Below are positions 7,102 through 15,885 of a stretch of DNA of 64,000 nucleotides, piece by piece (position 1 is the stretch's first letter; each line of letters begins with the position of its first letter). Origin of the DNA: Comamonadaceae bacterium UBA4962. Lineage in GTDB: Bacteria; Pseudomonadota; Gammaproteobacteria; Burkholderiales; Burkholderiaceae_C. Position numbers and translations under genes: made by a program. The notes under the pieces were generated by a model, which saw only the letters and a program-made list of their open reading frames with translations, did not search any database and was not told the origin of the DNA. The DNA lies in contig DHAE01000014.1 of NCBI GenBank assembly GCA_002397315.1, forward strand, positions 563-64,562. Reading direction: 5' to 3'.

Positions 7102-9234
7102 TCAGTGCGCTTCGGCGGCGGCGCGGTTCAGGCTGCCGAAGTCGCGGCCCTCGGCCACGAGCTTTTCCAGCAGCGGCGCGGGCTTCCAGAACAGCGGGTC
7201 TTCCTGCGCGAATTCGCGGATGTCGGCCAGGATCTTCGGCAGGCCCACCGTGTCGGCGTAGTGCATCGGCCCGCCGCGGAAGCGCGGGAATCCGTAGCCC
7301 GAGAGGAAGGTCACGTCCACGTCCAGCGGCCGCAGGGCGATGCCCTCCTCCACCACCTTCGCGCCTTCGTTGACCATGGCGGCCATGTAGCGGCGCATGA
7401 TTTCGTGGGGCGTGAAGCTGCGCGGCACGACGCCCTTCTTCGCGCGCTCGGCATCGACGATCGCCAGCACCTCCGGATCGGGCTGGCCGGTGCGGGCGCC
7501 CTCCGGGTACAGATAGAAGCCGCGCCCCGTCTTCTGGCCGAACCAGCCGCGCTCGCAGATGCGGTCGGCGATCTCCACGTAGCGCGCCTTCGGGTCGCGC
7601 GTGGCCGCGCGGCGCTTGCGCGTGGCCCAGCCGATGTCGCCGCCGGCCAGGTCGGTCACCTGGAACGGGCCCATCGGGTAGCCGAAGCCGCGCACCGCCG
7701 CGTCGATCTCATAGGGCGACGCACCGTCTTCCATGAGGTAGTCGGCCGCCTGCTTGTACACCGCCAGGATGCGGTTGCCGATGAAGCCGTCGCACACGCC
7801 GGCGCGCACCGGCACCTTCTTCATCGTCTTGGCCAGCGCGAACGCCGTGGCGACCACGTCGGCGCTCACCTTCGCCGGCACCACGATCTCCAGCAGCTTC
7901 ATGATGTTGGCCGGGCTGAAGAAGTGCAGGCCGATCACGTCCTGCGGCCGCCCGGTGGCGGCGGCGATCGCGTCGATGTCCAGGTACGAGGTGTTGGTGG
8001 CCAGCACGGCGCCGGGCTTGCAGACGCGGTCCAGCTCGCGGAAGACGGCCTTCTTCACCTCCAGATCCTCGAACACCGCCTCGATCACCAGATCGGCCGC
8101 GGCGATGTCTTCGTAGCGCGTGCTGCCGGTGTAGCGCGCCATCACGGCGGCCTTGGCCTCGGCCGCCATGCGGCCCTTGGCGACGAGGCCGTCGTAGACC
8201 TTCTCGACGTGCGCGCGGCCCCGGGCCAGCGAGGCGTCGTCACGCTCGATCATGGTCACGGGCAGGCCGGCGTCCAGCGCCGACACGGTGATGCCCGCGC
8301 CCATGGTGCCGCCGCCGATGACGGCGATGGACGCCACCGGACGCGGCGCGGCGGCCTTCGCCTCGGGCACCTTGGCGACCTCGCGCTCGGCGAAGAAGGC
8401 GTGGATCAATCCCGCGCGCTGCGGGCTTGCGAGGCACTCCATGAAGGCCGCGCGCTCGCGCTGCATGCCTTCGTCGAAAGGCAGCTCCACGGCGTTGCGC
8501 ACGCATTCGACGATCTTCTGCGGAGAAAACAGGCCGCGCGACTTTTTCGCCGTATCGGCCGCCAGCGCGTCGAGGTCGGCCAGCGCGGCGGCGCGGTCGG
8601 CGATGGCGACGTCGCGCGTGCGGCGCAGGGGCGCCTGCGCGGCCTGCAGCTCCTGCACGCAGGCCAGGCCCGCGGCCACCGGATCAGGGCCGTCCACCAG
8701 ACGGTCCACCAGGCCCGCGGCCAGGGCCGCCTTGGCGCTCAAAGGCTTGCCGCTCAGCATCATCTCGGCGGCCGGCTTCACGCCCATGAGGCGCGGCGCA
8801 CGCTGCGTCCCGCCCGCGCCGGGCAGCAGGCCCAGGTTCACTTCGGGCAGGCCGAGCTGCGCGCCCGGCAGCGCCACGCGGTAGTGCGCGGCGAGGGCCA
8901 CTTCCAGACCACCGCCCAGCGCCGCGCCATGGATGGCGGCCACCACGCGCTTGCCGCAGGATTCGATGCGCTGGCAGACCTCGGGCAGCGAGGGCTCCAC
9001 GGGCGGCTTGCCGAATTCGCGGATGTCGGCACCCGCGATGAACGCCTTGCCTTCGCCCACGATCAGCACCGCCTGCACGTCGGCCCGGGACTCGGCCTCG
9101 CCGATGGCGTCCCGCAGGCCCTGGCGCACCGCCGCGCCGAGCGCGTTCACGGGCGGGTTGTCGATGCGGACGACGAGAACGTCGCCCTGCAGGCGCGTTT
9201 GCACGGGCGACGCGGTAGCCGCTGCTGAGGTCAT
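7102..9234 (-). CDS. Bifunctional enoyl-CoA hydratase / 3-hydroxyacyl-CoA dehydrogenase (FadB/FadJ-like)
   Basis: Fusion of 710 aa carrying two steps of beta-oxidation. The N-terminal crotonase domain (about 1-190) has GKAFIAGADIREFG and both catalytic glutamates, Glu111 in GGGLEVALA and Glu131 in GLPEVNLG. The NAD domain starts near 303 with IAVIGGGTMGAG. The dehydrogenase His is in GLHFFSPANIMKLLEIV, followed by VCDGFIGNRIL and a second C-terminal helical domain. Start ATG 9232-9234 with the leader AGGAGACAAAGC. It is the first gene of the minus-strand operon and divergent from the LysR gene, so the palindrome at 9306-9320 probably controls it. FadB-family membership is certain; chain-length specificity is not. 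Confidence 0.94.
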   Translation of the reverse strand: MTSAAATASPVQTRLQGDVLVVRIDNPPVNALGAAVRQGLRDAIGEAESRADVQAVLIVGEGKAFIAGADIREFGKPPVEPSLPEVCQRIESCGKRVVAAIHGAALGGGLEVALAAHYRVALPGAQLGLPEVNLGLLPGAGGTQRAPRLMGVKPAAEMMLSGKPLSAKAALAAGLVDRLVDGPDPVAAGLACVQELQAAQAPLRRTRDVAIADRAAALADLDALAADTAKKSRGLFSPQKIVECVRNAVELPFDEGMQRERAAFMECLASPQRAGLIHAFFAEREVAKVPEAKAAAPRPVASIAVIGGGTMGAGITVSALDAGLPVTMIERDDASLARGRAHVEKVYDGLVAKGRMAAEAKAAVMARYTGSTRYEDIAAADLVIEAVFEDLEVKKAVFRELDRVCKPGAVLATNTSYLDIDAIAAATGRPQDVIGLHFFSPANIMKLLEIVVPAKVSADVVATAFALAKTMKKVPVRAGVCDGFIGNRILAVYKQAADYLMEDGASPYEIDAAVRGFGYPMGPFQVTDLAGGDIGWATRKRRAATRDPKARYVEIADRICERGWFGQKTGRGFYLYPEGARTGQPDPEVLAIVDAERAKKGVVPRSFTPHEIMRRYMAAMVNEGAKVVEEGIALRPLDVDVTFLSGYGFPRFRGGPMHYADTVGLPKILADIREFAQEDPLFWKPAPLLEKLVAEGRDFGSLNRAAAEAH

Positions 9235-9305
9235 GCTTTGTCTCCTGGATAGCTGTTCCAGGACATTCTTGCGGCGACAATGTTTTCTGACAATCCCATC
9301 ATCCA

Positions 9306-9320
9306 TTGACAGACTGTCAA
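9306..9320. promoter_or_regulatory. 15-bp perfect palindrome, candidate LysR operator
   Basis: The sequence TTGACAG-A-CTGTCAA is a perfect inverted repeat around one central base and also fits the T-N11-A pattern of LysR-type operators. It starts with a consensus -35 hexamer on either strand. It lies 31 bp before the LysR start and 71 bp before the FadB-like start. I found no convincing -10 hexamer at a standard distance, so its use as a promoter element is open. Confidence 0.6.
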
Positions 9321-9351
9321 AGGATTTCAACCAATCCACCGGAACGCGCCC

Positions 9352-10269
9352 ATGGATCTGCCCTCGCTGACCCTGCTGGTCGAGATCATCGACAGCGGCA
9401 ACCTGAGCCAGGCTGCGCGCAAGCTGCGCATGACCCGCGCGAACGTGAGCTACCACCTCACCAAGCTGGAGAAGGCGGTGGGCGTGCAGCTGGTGCAGCG
9501 CACCACGCGCCGGGTCGAGCCCACCGAGATCGGCCTGCGGCTCTACGAACACGGCCGCACCATCCGCAACGAACTGATGGCCGCGCAGGAGGCCGTCACC
9601 ACGCTGGGCCAGGGCCTGCAGGGCCGCGTGGGGATCAGCGTGCCCAGCGGCTACGGGCAGATCGTGATGGGCGACTGGCTGATCGAATTCAAGCGCCTGT
9701 ACCCGGGCATCGTGCTGGACGTGCTGTTCGAGAACCGCGCCGACAACCTGCGCGACGAGGTGGACATCGCCATCCGCGTGGTGCAGGAGCCGCCCCTCTC
9801 GCTCGTGGCGCGCAGCCTGGGCAACGTGCGCTACCTGGCCTGCGCCTCCGCCGACTACGCCCGCCGGCACGGCCTGCCGCGCACGCTGCACGCGCTGCGC
9901 GCCGGCCCGGTCATCACCGCCGGCGTGACCGGGCGCCAACTGCGCCTGGCCGCCTACCAGGGCGCCGAGCGGCACGAGGTGCTGCTGGAACCCACGCTGA
10001 TCTCCGAGCACTTCCCGTTTTTGCGCCAGGGCATTCTCGCCGGGCTGGGCGTGGGGCTGGTGCCCGACTATGTGGTGCAGGACGCGATCGCCACCGGCGA
10101 GGTGCTGACCACGCTCGACGAATACCGCCTGAGCATCTTCGGCACCCACATGTACCTGCTGTACCTGCCCAACCGCCACCAGACGCGGGCCGTGCGCACC
10201 TGCATCGATTTCCTGCTGGACAAGGCGCGGGCGGATGTCGAAACGGAGGCGCCCCCCCTGCCCGGCTGA
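9352..10269 (+). CDS. LysR-family transcriptional regulator
   Basis: LysR-type regulator of 305 aa. The N-terminal winged helix-turn-helix covers about residues 1-60 (LPSLTLLVEIIDSGNLSQA and RANVSYHLTKLEKAVGVQL), followed by the linker helix and a periplasmic-binding-like co-inducer domain from about residue 90 (GRVGISVPSGYGQIVMGDW). It is transcribed divergently from the seven-gene acyl-CoA operon across a 117-bp gap holding a perfect palindrome. That is the classic layout for an autoregulated activator of a neighbouring catabolic operon. The inducer is presumably the acid or its CoA ester, which is inferred. Start ATG at 9352-9354. Confidence 0.93.
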   Translation: MDLPSLTLLVEIIDSGNLSQAARKLRMTRANVSYHLTKLEKAVGVQLVQRTTRRVEPTEIGLRLYEHGRTIRNELMAAQEAVTTLGQGLQGRVGISVPSGYGQIVMGDWLIEFKRLYPGIVLDVLFENRADNLRDEVDIAIRVVQEPPLSLVARSLGNVRYLACASADYARRHGLPRTLHALRAGPVITAGVTGRQLRLAAYQGAERHEVLLEPTLISEHFPFLRQGILAGLGVGLVPDYVVQDAIATGEVLTTLDEYRLSIFGTHMYLLYLPNRHQTRAVRTCIDFLLDKARADVETEAPPLPG

Positions 10270-10336
10270 ACACGCCCGGCCGCCGGCCCCACGCCGCCGA
10301 CGGCGCAAGCCCCGACGGCAGCGTACCATCGGGCGG

Positions 10337-11161
10337 ATGCCGAGGACGCCCCACCACCGAGTCGATCTGCTGCCCTGCCGGCACCCGGGCATCGAAGCCG
10401 TGGCGGCCGACACATCGTTCGCCTTCAGCCGGCACGTGCACGCGCAGTTCGGCGTCGGGCTCATCCAGCGCGGTGCGCAGAAATCCGCGAGCGGCCGGGG
10501 AATGGTCGAAGCCGGGCCGGGCGACCTCATCACGGTCAATCCCGGCGAAGTGCACGACGGTGCGCCGATCGGCGGCGGCGGGCGCGCCTGGCGCATGCTG
10601 TACATCGATCCGGCCGTGCTGGCACGGGCCACCCGCGACCTGGGCGAGGAAGGGAGCCTCCCCTCTGCGGAGTTCACCCGGCCCGCGCTGCGCGATCCGG
10701 AACTGGCGCGTGGCTTCGGCCGGCTCTTCCAGGCCATGACGGCGCGGATCCGCGAAAGCGCGGACGAACTCGCTGCGGACGAAACGCTGGTGCTCGTGCT
10801 GGGCGGCCTGCTGCGACCCCGTGCACCCGCCGCCGGCCACATCCCGCCCGGGGTCGCCCGGGCCCGGTCGCGCATGGACGACGATCCCGCCGCCTCGCCA
10901 GGCCTGGGCTGCCTGGCCGAGGAGGCCGGCCTCAGCCGCTACCAGTTCCTGCGCGCCTTCGCACGGGCTACCGGACTCACGCCGCACGCCTACCTCCTGC
11001 AGCGGAGGATCCACCATGCCCGCCAGTTGATCGGCCAGGGAATACCGCTCGCGCAGGCGGCCACGGACAGCGGCTTCTACGACCAAAGCCACATGAACCG
11101 GCTCTTCGTGCGCAGCTTCGGCATGGCTCCCGGCTGCTATGCCGAGGCGCGCAGGCGCTGA
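10337..11161 (+). CDS. AraC-family transcriptional regulator with cupin sensor domain
   Basis: Regulator of about 274 aa. The N-terminal half is an AraC-type cupin (SFAFSRHVHAQFGVGLI, GPGDLITVNPGEVHDG). The C-terminal two-helix-turn-helix DNA-binding domain (about 190-270) includes LGCLAEEAGLSRYQFLRAF and QAATDSGFYDQSHMNRLF. Start chosen at ATG 10337-10339, because the open frame upstream encodes only an Arg/Pro-rich stretch. A LysE-type exporter gene follows 80 bp downstream on the same strand. AraC regulators of this architecture are commonly found beside such exporters, so it probably controls that gene. Confidence 0.9.
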   Translation: MPRTPHHRVDLLPCRHPGIEAVAADTSFAFSRHVHAQFGVGLIQRGAQKSASGRGMVEAGPGDLITVNPGEVHDGAPIGGGGRAWRMLYIDPAVLARATRDLGEEGSLPSAEFTRPALRDPELARGFGRLFQAMTARIRESADELAADETLVLVLGGLLRPRAPAAGHIPPGVARARSRMDDDPAASPGLGCLAEEAGLSRYQFLRAFARATGLTPHAYLLQRRIHHARQLIGQGIPLAQAATDSGFYDQSHMNRLFVRSFGMAPGCYAEARRR

Positions 11162-11241
11162 CCCACACCGCAATTTCATCCAAGACGGCAGCACACCGGC
11201 TGGGGAGGATCGGATATCTCCAATCCGCCCGAAGGCCCCCT

Positions 11242-11859
11242 GTGCAGCTCTCCCGTGAATTCCTGGCCACTTCGCTCATCGTCATCGCCGTCCCAGGCAC
11301 CGGCACCCTGATCACACTGGCCGCAGCCCTCTCGCGCGGACGCCGCGCCGCCGTGGTCGCCGCCCTGGGCTGCACGCTCGGCATCGTGCCCCACATGCTG
11401 GCGGCGATCACCGGGTCGGCCGCCCTGCTGTCCGCCAGCCCCGCGGCCTTCACCACCCTGCGGTATGCCGGGGCGGCCTACCTGCTCTACATGGCCTGGA
11501 CGACCGCACGGGCCGACGGGCCGCTGCAGTTGGCATCCATGCACGATGCACGCTCCCATGGGCGGGTGGTACGCGAGGCGATCCTCGTGAACGCCCTCAA
11601 CCCCAAGCTGTCGCTGTTCTTTCTGGCGTTCCTGCCGCAATTCATCGATGCGGGCGAGGCGCAGCCCACCCAGCGCATGCTGGAGCTTTCTCTGGTGTTC
11701 ATGGCGCTGACCTTCGCCGTGTTCGCGATCTACGGGCTGCTGGCAGCCTCGGTGCGCGACCACATTCTTTCGCGCCCGGGGGTGCTGCGGTGGATGCGCT
11801 GGAGCTTCGCCGCAGCGTTCTGCCTGCTGGCGATCCAACTGGCGTGGCTGCACCGCTGA
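11242..11859 (+). CDS. LysE-family amino acid/metabolite exporter
   Basis: Inner-membrane protein of 205 aa with about six hydrophobic helices, the size and layout of LysE/RhtB exporters. The N-terminal helix carries VIAVPGTGTLITLAAALSRG, corresponding to the family PGP..-type motif. The central ILVNALNPKLSLFFLAFLPQF is the strongest hallmark, as LysE proteins share a NPK segment there. Start is GTG at 11242. It lies just downstream of the AraC regulator and is probably controlled by it. The exported solute (amino acid or homoserine-lactone-like compound) cannot be told from sequence. Confidence 0.88.
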   Translation: MQLSREFLATSLIVIAVPGTGTLITLAAALSRGRRAAVVAALGCTLGIVPHMLAAITGSAALLSASPAAFTTLRYAGAAYLLYMAWTTARADGPLQLASMHDARSHGRVVREAILVNALNPKLSLFFLAFLPQFIDAGEAQPTQRMLELSLVFMALTFAVFAIYGLLAASVRDHILSRPGVLRWMRWSFAAAFCLLAIQLAWLHR

Positions 11860-11872
11860 GCACGGCATGCAG

Positions 11873-11903
11873 AAAAAAACCCCGCCGTGTCGCCACGGCG
11901 GGG
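11873..11903 (-). terminator. Rho-independent terminator of htpX
   Basis: Perfect 10-bp G+C stem (11880-11889 with 11894-11903), TCGC loop, followed on the minus strand by a run of seven T (11873-11879). It lies 53 bp past the htpX stop codon. It may also stop plus-strand transcripts of the LysE gene, though there is no T-run on that side. Confidence 0.88.
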
Positions 11904-11956
11904 TCGTGTTCCTTCTTGAGCGCGGCGGCCGGCCCGGCTGCCGCGCAGGGGAGTCA

Positions 11957-12832
11957 TCAGCCCTGCGCGTTCTGCAGCGCGGCGATGCGCTCCTCGATCG
12001 GCGGGTGGGTGCTGAACAGCTTGCCGATGCCGCCGGCGATGCCCATGGCCTGCAGGCCCTTGGGCAGTTCGGCCGGGTGCATGCCGCCCAGGCGGGCGAG
12101 CGCGTTGATCATCGGCTGGCGGCGGCCCATAAGGCGGGCGGCGCCCGCATCGGCGCGGAATTCGCGCTGGCGGCTGAACCAGGCCACGATGATCGAGGCG
12201 AGGAAGCCCAGCACGATGTCGAGCACGATGGTGGTGACCATGTAGCCGATGCCGGGGCCGGAGCTGTTCTCGTCGTTGCGGCGCAGGAAGCTGTCCACCG
12301 CGTAGCCGATCACGCGCGAGAGGAACACCACGAAGGTGTTCATCACGCCCTGGATCAGCGTCATGGTGACCATGTCGCCGTTGGCGATGTGGGCCACCTC
12401 GTGGCCGATCACGGCCTCGACCTCCTCGCGGGTCATGCCCTGCAGCAGGCCGGTGGAGACCGCCACGAGGGCATTGTTCTTGAAGGCGCCGGTGGCGAAG
12501 GCGTTCGGGTCGCCCTCGAAGATGCCGACCTCGGGCATGCCGATGCCGGCCTGGTCGGCGAACTTGCGCACGGTCTGGACGATCCAGGCCTCGTCGGGCG
12601 AGCCCGTGCCGTCGATCACGCGCACGCCGGAGCTCCACTTGGCGACGGGCTTGCTGATGAGCAGCGAGATGATCGCGCCACCGAAGCCCATGATGAAGGC
12701 GAAGCCGAGCAGCGCCCCCAGGTTGAGGCCGTTGGCCGTCAGGTAGCGGTTGACGCCGAGCAGGCTGGCGACGATGCCCAGCACCACCACGACGGCGATG
12801 TTGGTGAGCAGAAAGAGCGCGATGCGTTTCAT
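11957..12832 (-). CDS. htpX: Membrane-bound zinc metalloprotease HtpX
   Basis: M48-family protease of 291 aa that degrades misfolded inner-membrane proteins together with FtsH. Two N-terminal membrane segments (about 4-28 and 38-58) are followed by the zinc site HEVAH (His144, Glu145, His148) and a third ligand Glu in SRQREFRADAGAA near residue 223. Two more hydrophobic segments lie between them. Start ATG 12830-12832 was chosen because the protein begins MKRIALFLLTNIAVVVVLG as in other HtpX; the frame upstream is unrelated. It is a single gene with its own terminator downstream. Confidence 0.96.
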   Translation of the reverse strand: MKRIALFLLTNIAVVVVLGIVASLLGVNRYLTANGLNLGALLGFAFIMGFGGAIISLLISKPVAKWSSGVRVIDGTGSPDEAWIVQTVRKFADQAGIGMPEVGIFEGDPNAFATGAFKNNALVAVSTGLLQGMTREEVEAVIGHEVAHIANGDMVTMTLIQGVMNTFVVFLSRVIGYAVDSFLRRNDENSSGPGIGYMVTTIVLDIVLGFLASIIVAWFSRQREFRADAGAARLMGRRQPMINALARLGGMHPAELPKGLQAMGIAGGIGKLFSTHPPIEERIAALQNAQG

Positions 12833-12944
12833 CGAAGGTTTCTCCACGAAGGGGAAGCGTTGGGTGCGGGGGAAAGAAGCAGCAAGGAACGGACCCGGCA
12901 CGACAGCAAGATGGGGATGTCGGGCAGGCGTTCAAGCTGCCGTG

Positions 12945-13772
12945 TCAGCGCGGAGGGACCCCTGTTGTGTACTGTGATGCGGGGCGTGCGCTGCGGAACA
13001 CGGAAGAGTCATCATAGAAGGAAAAGTTCTCGTTTTCGGCCCACCAGCCGGGCACCCCCAGCACGGGAAGGGGCGTGAACGGCTTGGACTCCAGCAGGCC
13101 GGGCTGCAGCACGCTGGCCAGCCAGCCGTCGACGTCCGCTACGCTTTCAGGAGCATCCTGCACCAGCAGCACATGGGCCGTGAGCGGTTTGCGGGGCCTC
13201 ACCAACTGCTCCAGCAGGGCATGGCCGAAGATTTCGAGGCGCGCCTGCCGCCAGAGCGGGCGCAGGTCCGTGAACAGCCGGCGCCATGCGCGCGCGGCCA
13301 GCGCCTCCCGCAACTCCCGGGGAGCGAACAGCACCGCCCCGTTCTCGTCGAACACCGTGACCGCATCGCGCAGCGGACCGCGCACGGCACCGATGCCCTG
13401 GGCGGCGATGGCCCCGGCCTGCAGGGCATTGAGGCGGCGCTTGGCCTGCGGGTAGTGCAGCCAGACCAGGCCGTTGAAGAAGTCGTGCAGGTTCTCGCGG
13501 GTGGGGACCTGCGCGGTGCGGAAGATGAAGGCCTCGTAGGCTTCGCCCGCGGGCAGGCGCTCCTGGGGCACGAAGCGCGGGCGCGGGGCGCCCCGCCGGG
13601 CCTGCAGGGCATCGAGGGCTTCGCAGACGGGCTGCCCACCCTGCAGGGCCGCCGCGGCGGCCTGCCCTTCGGCGAGCACGGGAGCCAGCCAGGGACGGCT
13701 CCAGTCGATGGCACTCGCGACGTGCGCGGACGGCTCCGGCGCCGTCCGCCCGTGCGGCCCCGGTGGCTTCAT
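12945..13772 (-). CDS. DUF3025 domain protein
   Basis: Protein of 275 aa matching the DUF3025 family as I remember it. Recognisable segments are FIFRTAQVPTRENLHDFFNG, WLHYPQAKRRLNALQAG and TVFDENGAVLFAPRELREAL. No signal peptide or membrane segment is visible, so it is likely cytoplasmic. Its function is unknown. The start codon overlaps the stop codon of the upstream NYN-domain gene in an ATGA (13769-13772), so the two are translationally coupled and may act together. The NYN partner suggests an RNA-related role, but nothing in this protein itself shows it. Confidence 0.8.
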   Translation of the reverse strand: MKPPGPHGRTAPEPSAHVASAIDWSRPWLAPVLAEGQAAAAALQGGQPVCEALDALQARRGAPRPRFVPQERLPAGEAYEAFIFRTAQVPTRENLHDFFNGLVWLHYPQAKRRLNALQAGAIAAQGIGAVRGPLRDAVTVFDENGAVLFAPRELREALAARAWRRLFTDLRPLWRQARLEIFGHALLEQLVRPRKPLTAHVLLVQDAPESVADVDGWLASVLQPGLLESKPFTPLPVLGVPGWWAENENFSFYDDSSVFRSARPASQYTTGVPPR

Positions 13773-14689
13773 TCCGGCGTGCCGCGCGGCAGCGAGGAAC
13801 GCTTGTCCCGCACCGACACGCGCGAGGTGCCCTCGTCGCGCATTTCGAACGCCTGCGTGGCGGCCAGCAGCTTGGTGAGCGTGGCATAGCCGTAGTTGCG
13901 GGCGTCGAACGACGCCTTGTTGGCGATCTGGGTGCCGACGGCCCCGACCTTCGCCCAGCCGCTCTCGTCCTGCGTGGCGGCGACGGCATCGCGCAGCAGG
14001 TTCATGAGCGCCGTGTCCTGGCGCAGCTCCGGCGTGGGAACCCGCAGCCCCGCGGCCGGACGGACGGGATGGCCCGGCGCGGGGGAATCGGACGCGGACG
14101 GTGCAGCGGCAGCGGCGGCAGTGGCCGCCGCAGCAGGGTCGCGCGCCGGCCGCCCCGCGGCGGATGCGGCAGCCTCCTCGGCCGGCGGCGGCGGGACCGG
14201 CTCCGGCGGGCCAGTCACCGCCGGCGCGGCGGCAGCCAGCGCTTCGAGGTAGAGGAAGCGGGAGCAGGCGTTGACGAACGGCTTGGGCGTCTGCTGCGCC
14301 CCGAAGCCGTACACGGCCGCCCCCTTGGCCCGCAGGTGCATCACCAGCGGCGTGAAATCGGCATCCGACGACACGATGCCGAAGGCGTCCGGCCGGTCGG
14401 TGTAGAGCAGTTCCATCGCATCCACCGTCATGGCCATGTCGGTGGCGTTCTTGCGCTTGGAGTAATCGAACTGCTGGATGGGGCGCACCGCGAACTCCAG
14501 CAGCTTGGACTGCCATCCGGCGAGCGCGGATTTGGTCCAGTTGCCATAGGCGCGCCGGATGCTGATCACCCCCAGGGTGGACAGCTCGGTCAGGATCTCG
14601 TCGATCATCTCCGCCGGCGCATTGTCGGCATCGATCAGCAGCGCGATGCGCAACTGCTGCCGTTCGGGAAAGTCGGCCACCGGTGCCAT
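13769..14689 (-). CDS. NYN-domain (LabA/DUF88-like) putative ribonuclease with C-terminal OST-HTH/LOTUS domain
   Basis: Protein of 306 aa with two domains. Residues about 12-155 form a PIN-like NYN domain whose acidic metal-binding residues are visible in LLIDADNAP (Asp20, Asp22), KNATDMAMTVDAMEL and GIVSSDADFTPLV. An Ala/Pro-rich linker (about 160-225) leads to a LOTUS/OST-HTH-like domain (LMNLLRDAV, WAKVGAVGTQIANK, NYGYATLTKLLAA). NYN domains are predicted RNases and LOTUS domains bind RNA, so RNA processing is the likely role. It overlaps DUF3025 by 4 bp and begins 3 bp downstream of the pyrC stop, so all three probably share a transcript. Confidence 0.87.
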   Translation of the reverse strand: MAPVADFPERQQLRIALLIDADNAPAEMIDEILTELSTLGVISIRRAYGNWTKSALAGWQSKLLEFAVRPIQQFDYSKRKNATDMAMTVDAMELLYTDRPDAFGIVSSDADFTPLVMHLRAKGAAVYGFGAQQTPKPFVNACSRFLYLEALAAAAPAVTGPPEPVPPPPAEEAAASAAGRPARDPAAAATAAAAAAPSASDSPAPGHPVRPAAGLRVPTPELRQDTALMNLLRDAVAATQDESGWAKVGAVGTQIANKASFDARNYGYATLTKLLAATQAFEMRDEGTSRVSVRDKRSSLPRGTPE

Positions 14690-14692
14690 GGC

Positions 14693-15802
14693 TCAGGCCT
14701 TCGCGCCGTCCACCACGCGCCACGCCAGCGCCTCGCCCGAGCGCAGCGGCTTGAGCAGCGCCTCGCCGAAGGGGAAGCTCTCGGGCGGGGTCCAGGATTC
14801 GCGGCGCAGCGTCAGGGTGCCCTCGTTGCGCGGCAGGCCGTAGAAGGCCGGGCCATGCAGGCTGGCGAAGCCCTCCAGCCGCTCGAGCGCACCGGCCTTG
14901 TCGAAGGCCTCGGCGTACAGCTCCATGGCGGCATGCGCGCTGTAGCAGCCCGCGCAGCCGGTGGCGTGTTCCTTGAGGTGGGCGGCGTGCGGCGCGCTGT
15001 CGGTGCCCAGGAAGAACTTCGGGCTGCCGCTGGTGGCGGCCTCCACGAGCGCGAGCCGGTGCGTCTCGCGCTTGAGCACCGGCAGGCAGTAGTAGTGCGG
15101 GCGGATGCCGCCCGTGAAGATGGCGTTGCGGTTGAACAGCAGGTGCTGCGGCGTGATCGTGGCCGCGGTGTACGCATCGCTGGCGGCCACGTACTGCGCC
15201 GCCTCGCGGGTGGTGATGTGCTCGAAGACGATCTTCAGTTCGGGGAAATCGCGGCGCAGCGGGATGAGCTGCTGCTCGATGAACACCGCCTCGCGGTCGA
15301 AGAGGTCGACCTCGCTGCCGGTGACCTCGCCGTGCACCAGCAGCAGCAGGCCGGCCTGCTGCATCGCCTCCAGCACGGGGTAGATCTTGCGCAGTTCGGT
15401 CACGCCGGCATCGCTGTTGGTGGTGGCGCCGGCCGGGTAGAGCTTGCAGGCCACGACGCCCGCTGCCTTGGCGCGCGCGATCTCCTCGGGCGGCAGGTTG
15501 TCGGTGAGGTAGAGCGTCATCAGCGGCTCGAAACGCACGCCCTCGGGCACGGCGGCCAGGATGCGCTGCTTGTACGCCAGGGCCTGCGCGGCGGTGGTTA
15601 CGGGCGGCCGCAGGTTCGGCATGATCACCGCCCGGCCGAACTGCGCGGCCGTGTGGGGCACGACGGTCCGCAGCGGCTCGCCGTCGCGCACGTGCAGGTG
15701 CCAGTCGTCGGGCCGGGTGATGGTGAGCGTGTCCACCGGTGCGGAGGCGAAAGCGGAGGACGGGGAGGATGTGGAGGGGGTGGGGCGGGCGGCAGCGGTC
15801 AT
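14693..15802 (-). CDS. pyrC: Dihydroorotase
   Basis: Class II (PyrC-type) dihydroorotase, about 369 aa, converting carbamoyl-aspartate to dihydroorotate in pyrimidine synthesis. The zinc-binding DDWHLHVRDG is near the N-terminus. The carbamylated Lys is in VACKLYPAGATTNS, further His ligands are in VHGEVT and FEHITT, and the catalytic Asp is in LGTDSAPH. Start chosen at ATG 15800-15802. This gives about 20 extra Ser/Ala/Thr-rich residues before the conserved core, so a later start is possible. A terminator-like hairpin lies about 50 bp upstream of the start and may belong to a leader. The NYN/LOTUS gene follows after 3 bp. Confidence 0.95.
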   Translation of the reverse strand: MTAAARPTPSTSSPSSAFASAPVDTLTITRPDDWHLHVRDGEPLRTVVPHTAAQFGRAVIMPNLRPPVTTAAQALAYKQRILAAVPEGVRFEPLMTLYLTDNLPPEEIARAKAAGVVACKLYPAGATTNSDAGVTELRKIYPVLEAMQQAGLLLLVHGEVTGSEVDLFDREAVFIEQQLIPLRRDFPELKIVFEHITTREAAQYVAASDAYTAATITPQHLLFNRNAIFTGGIRPHYYCLPVLKRETHRLALVEAATSGSPKFFLGTDSAPHAAHLKEHATGCAGCYSAHAAMELYAEAFDKAGALERLEGFASLHGPAFYGLPRNEGTLTLRRESWTPPESFPFGEALLKPLRSGEALAWRVVDGAKA

Positions 15803-15852
15803 GGGGGCGATTGTCCCATCGCCGCCCCGCCGGGCCCATGGCGCGAAGCCAT

Positions 15853-15885
15853 AAAAAACCCTGCCCTCCGTGAGGAGGACAGGGT
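15853..15885 (-). terminator. Rho-independent terminator or pyrC leader attenuator
   Basis: A 12-bp stem with one mismatch (15858-15869 with 15874-15885), GTGA loop, followed on the minus strand by a run of T (15853-15858). It lies 208 bp past the stop of the histidine kinase gene but only 50 bp before the pyrC start codon. It could end the kinase transcript or act as an attenuator in the pyrC leader. The 15886-16093 stretch otherwise shows no gene. Confidence 0.75.
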
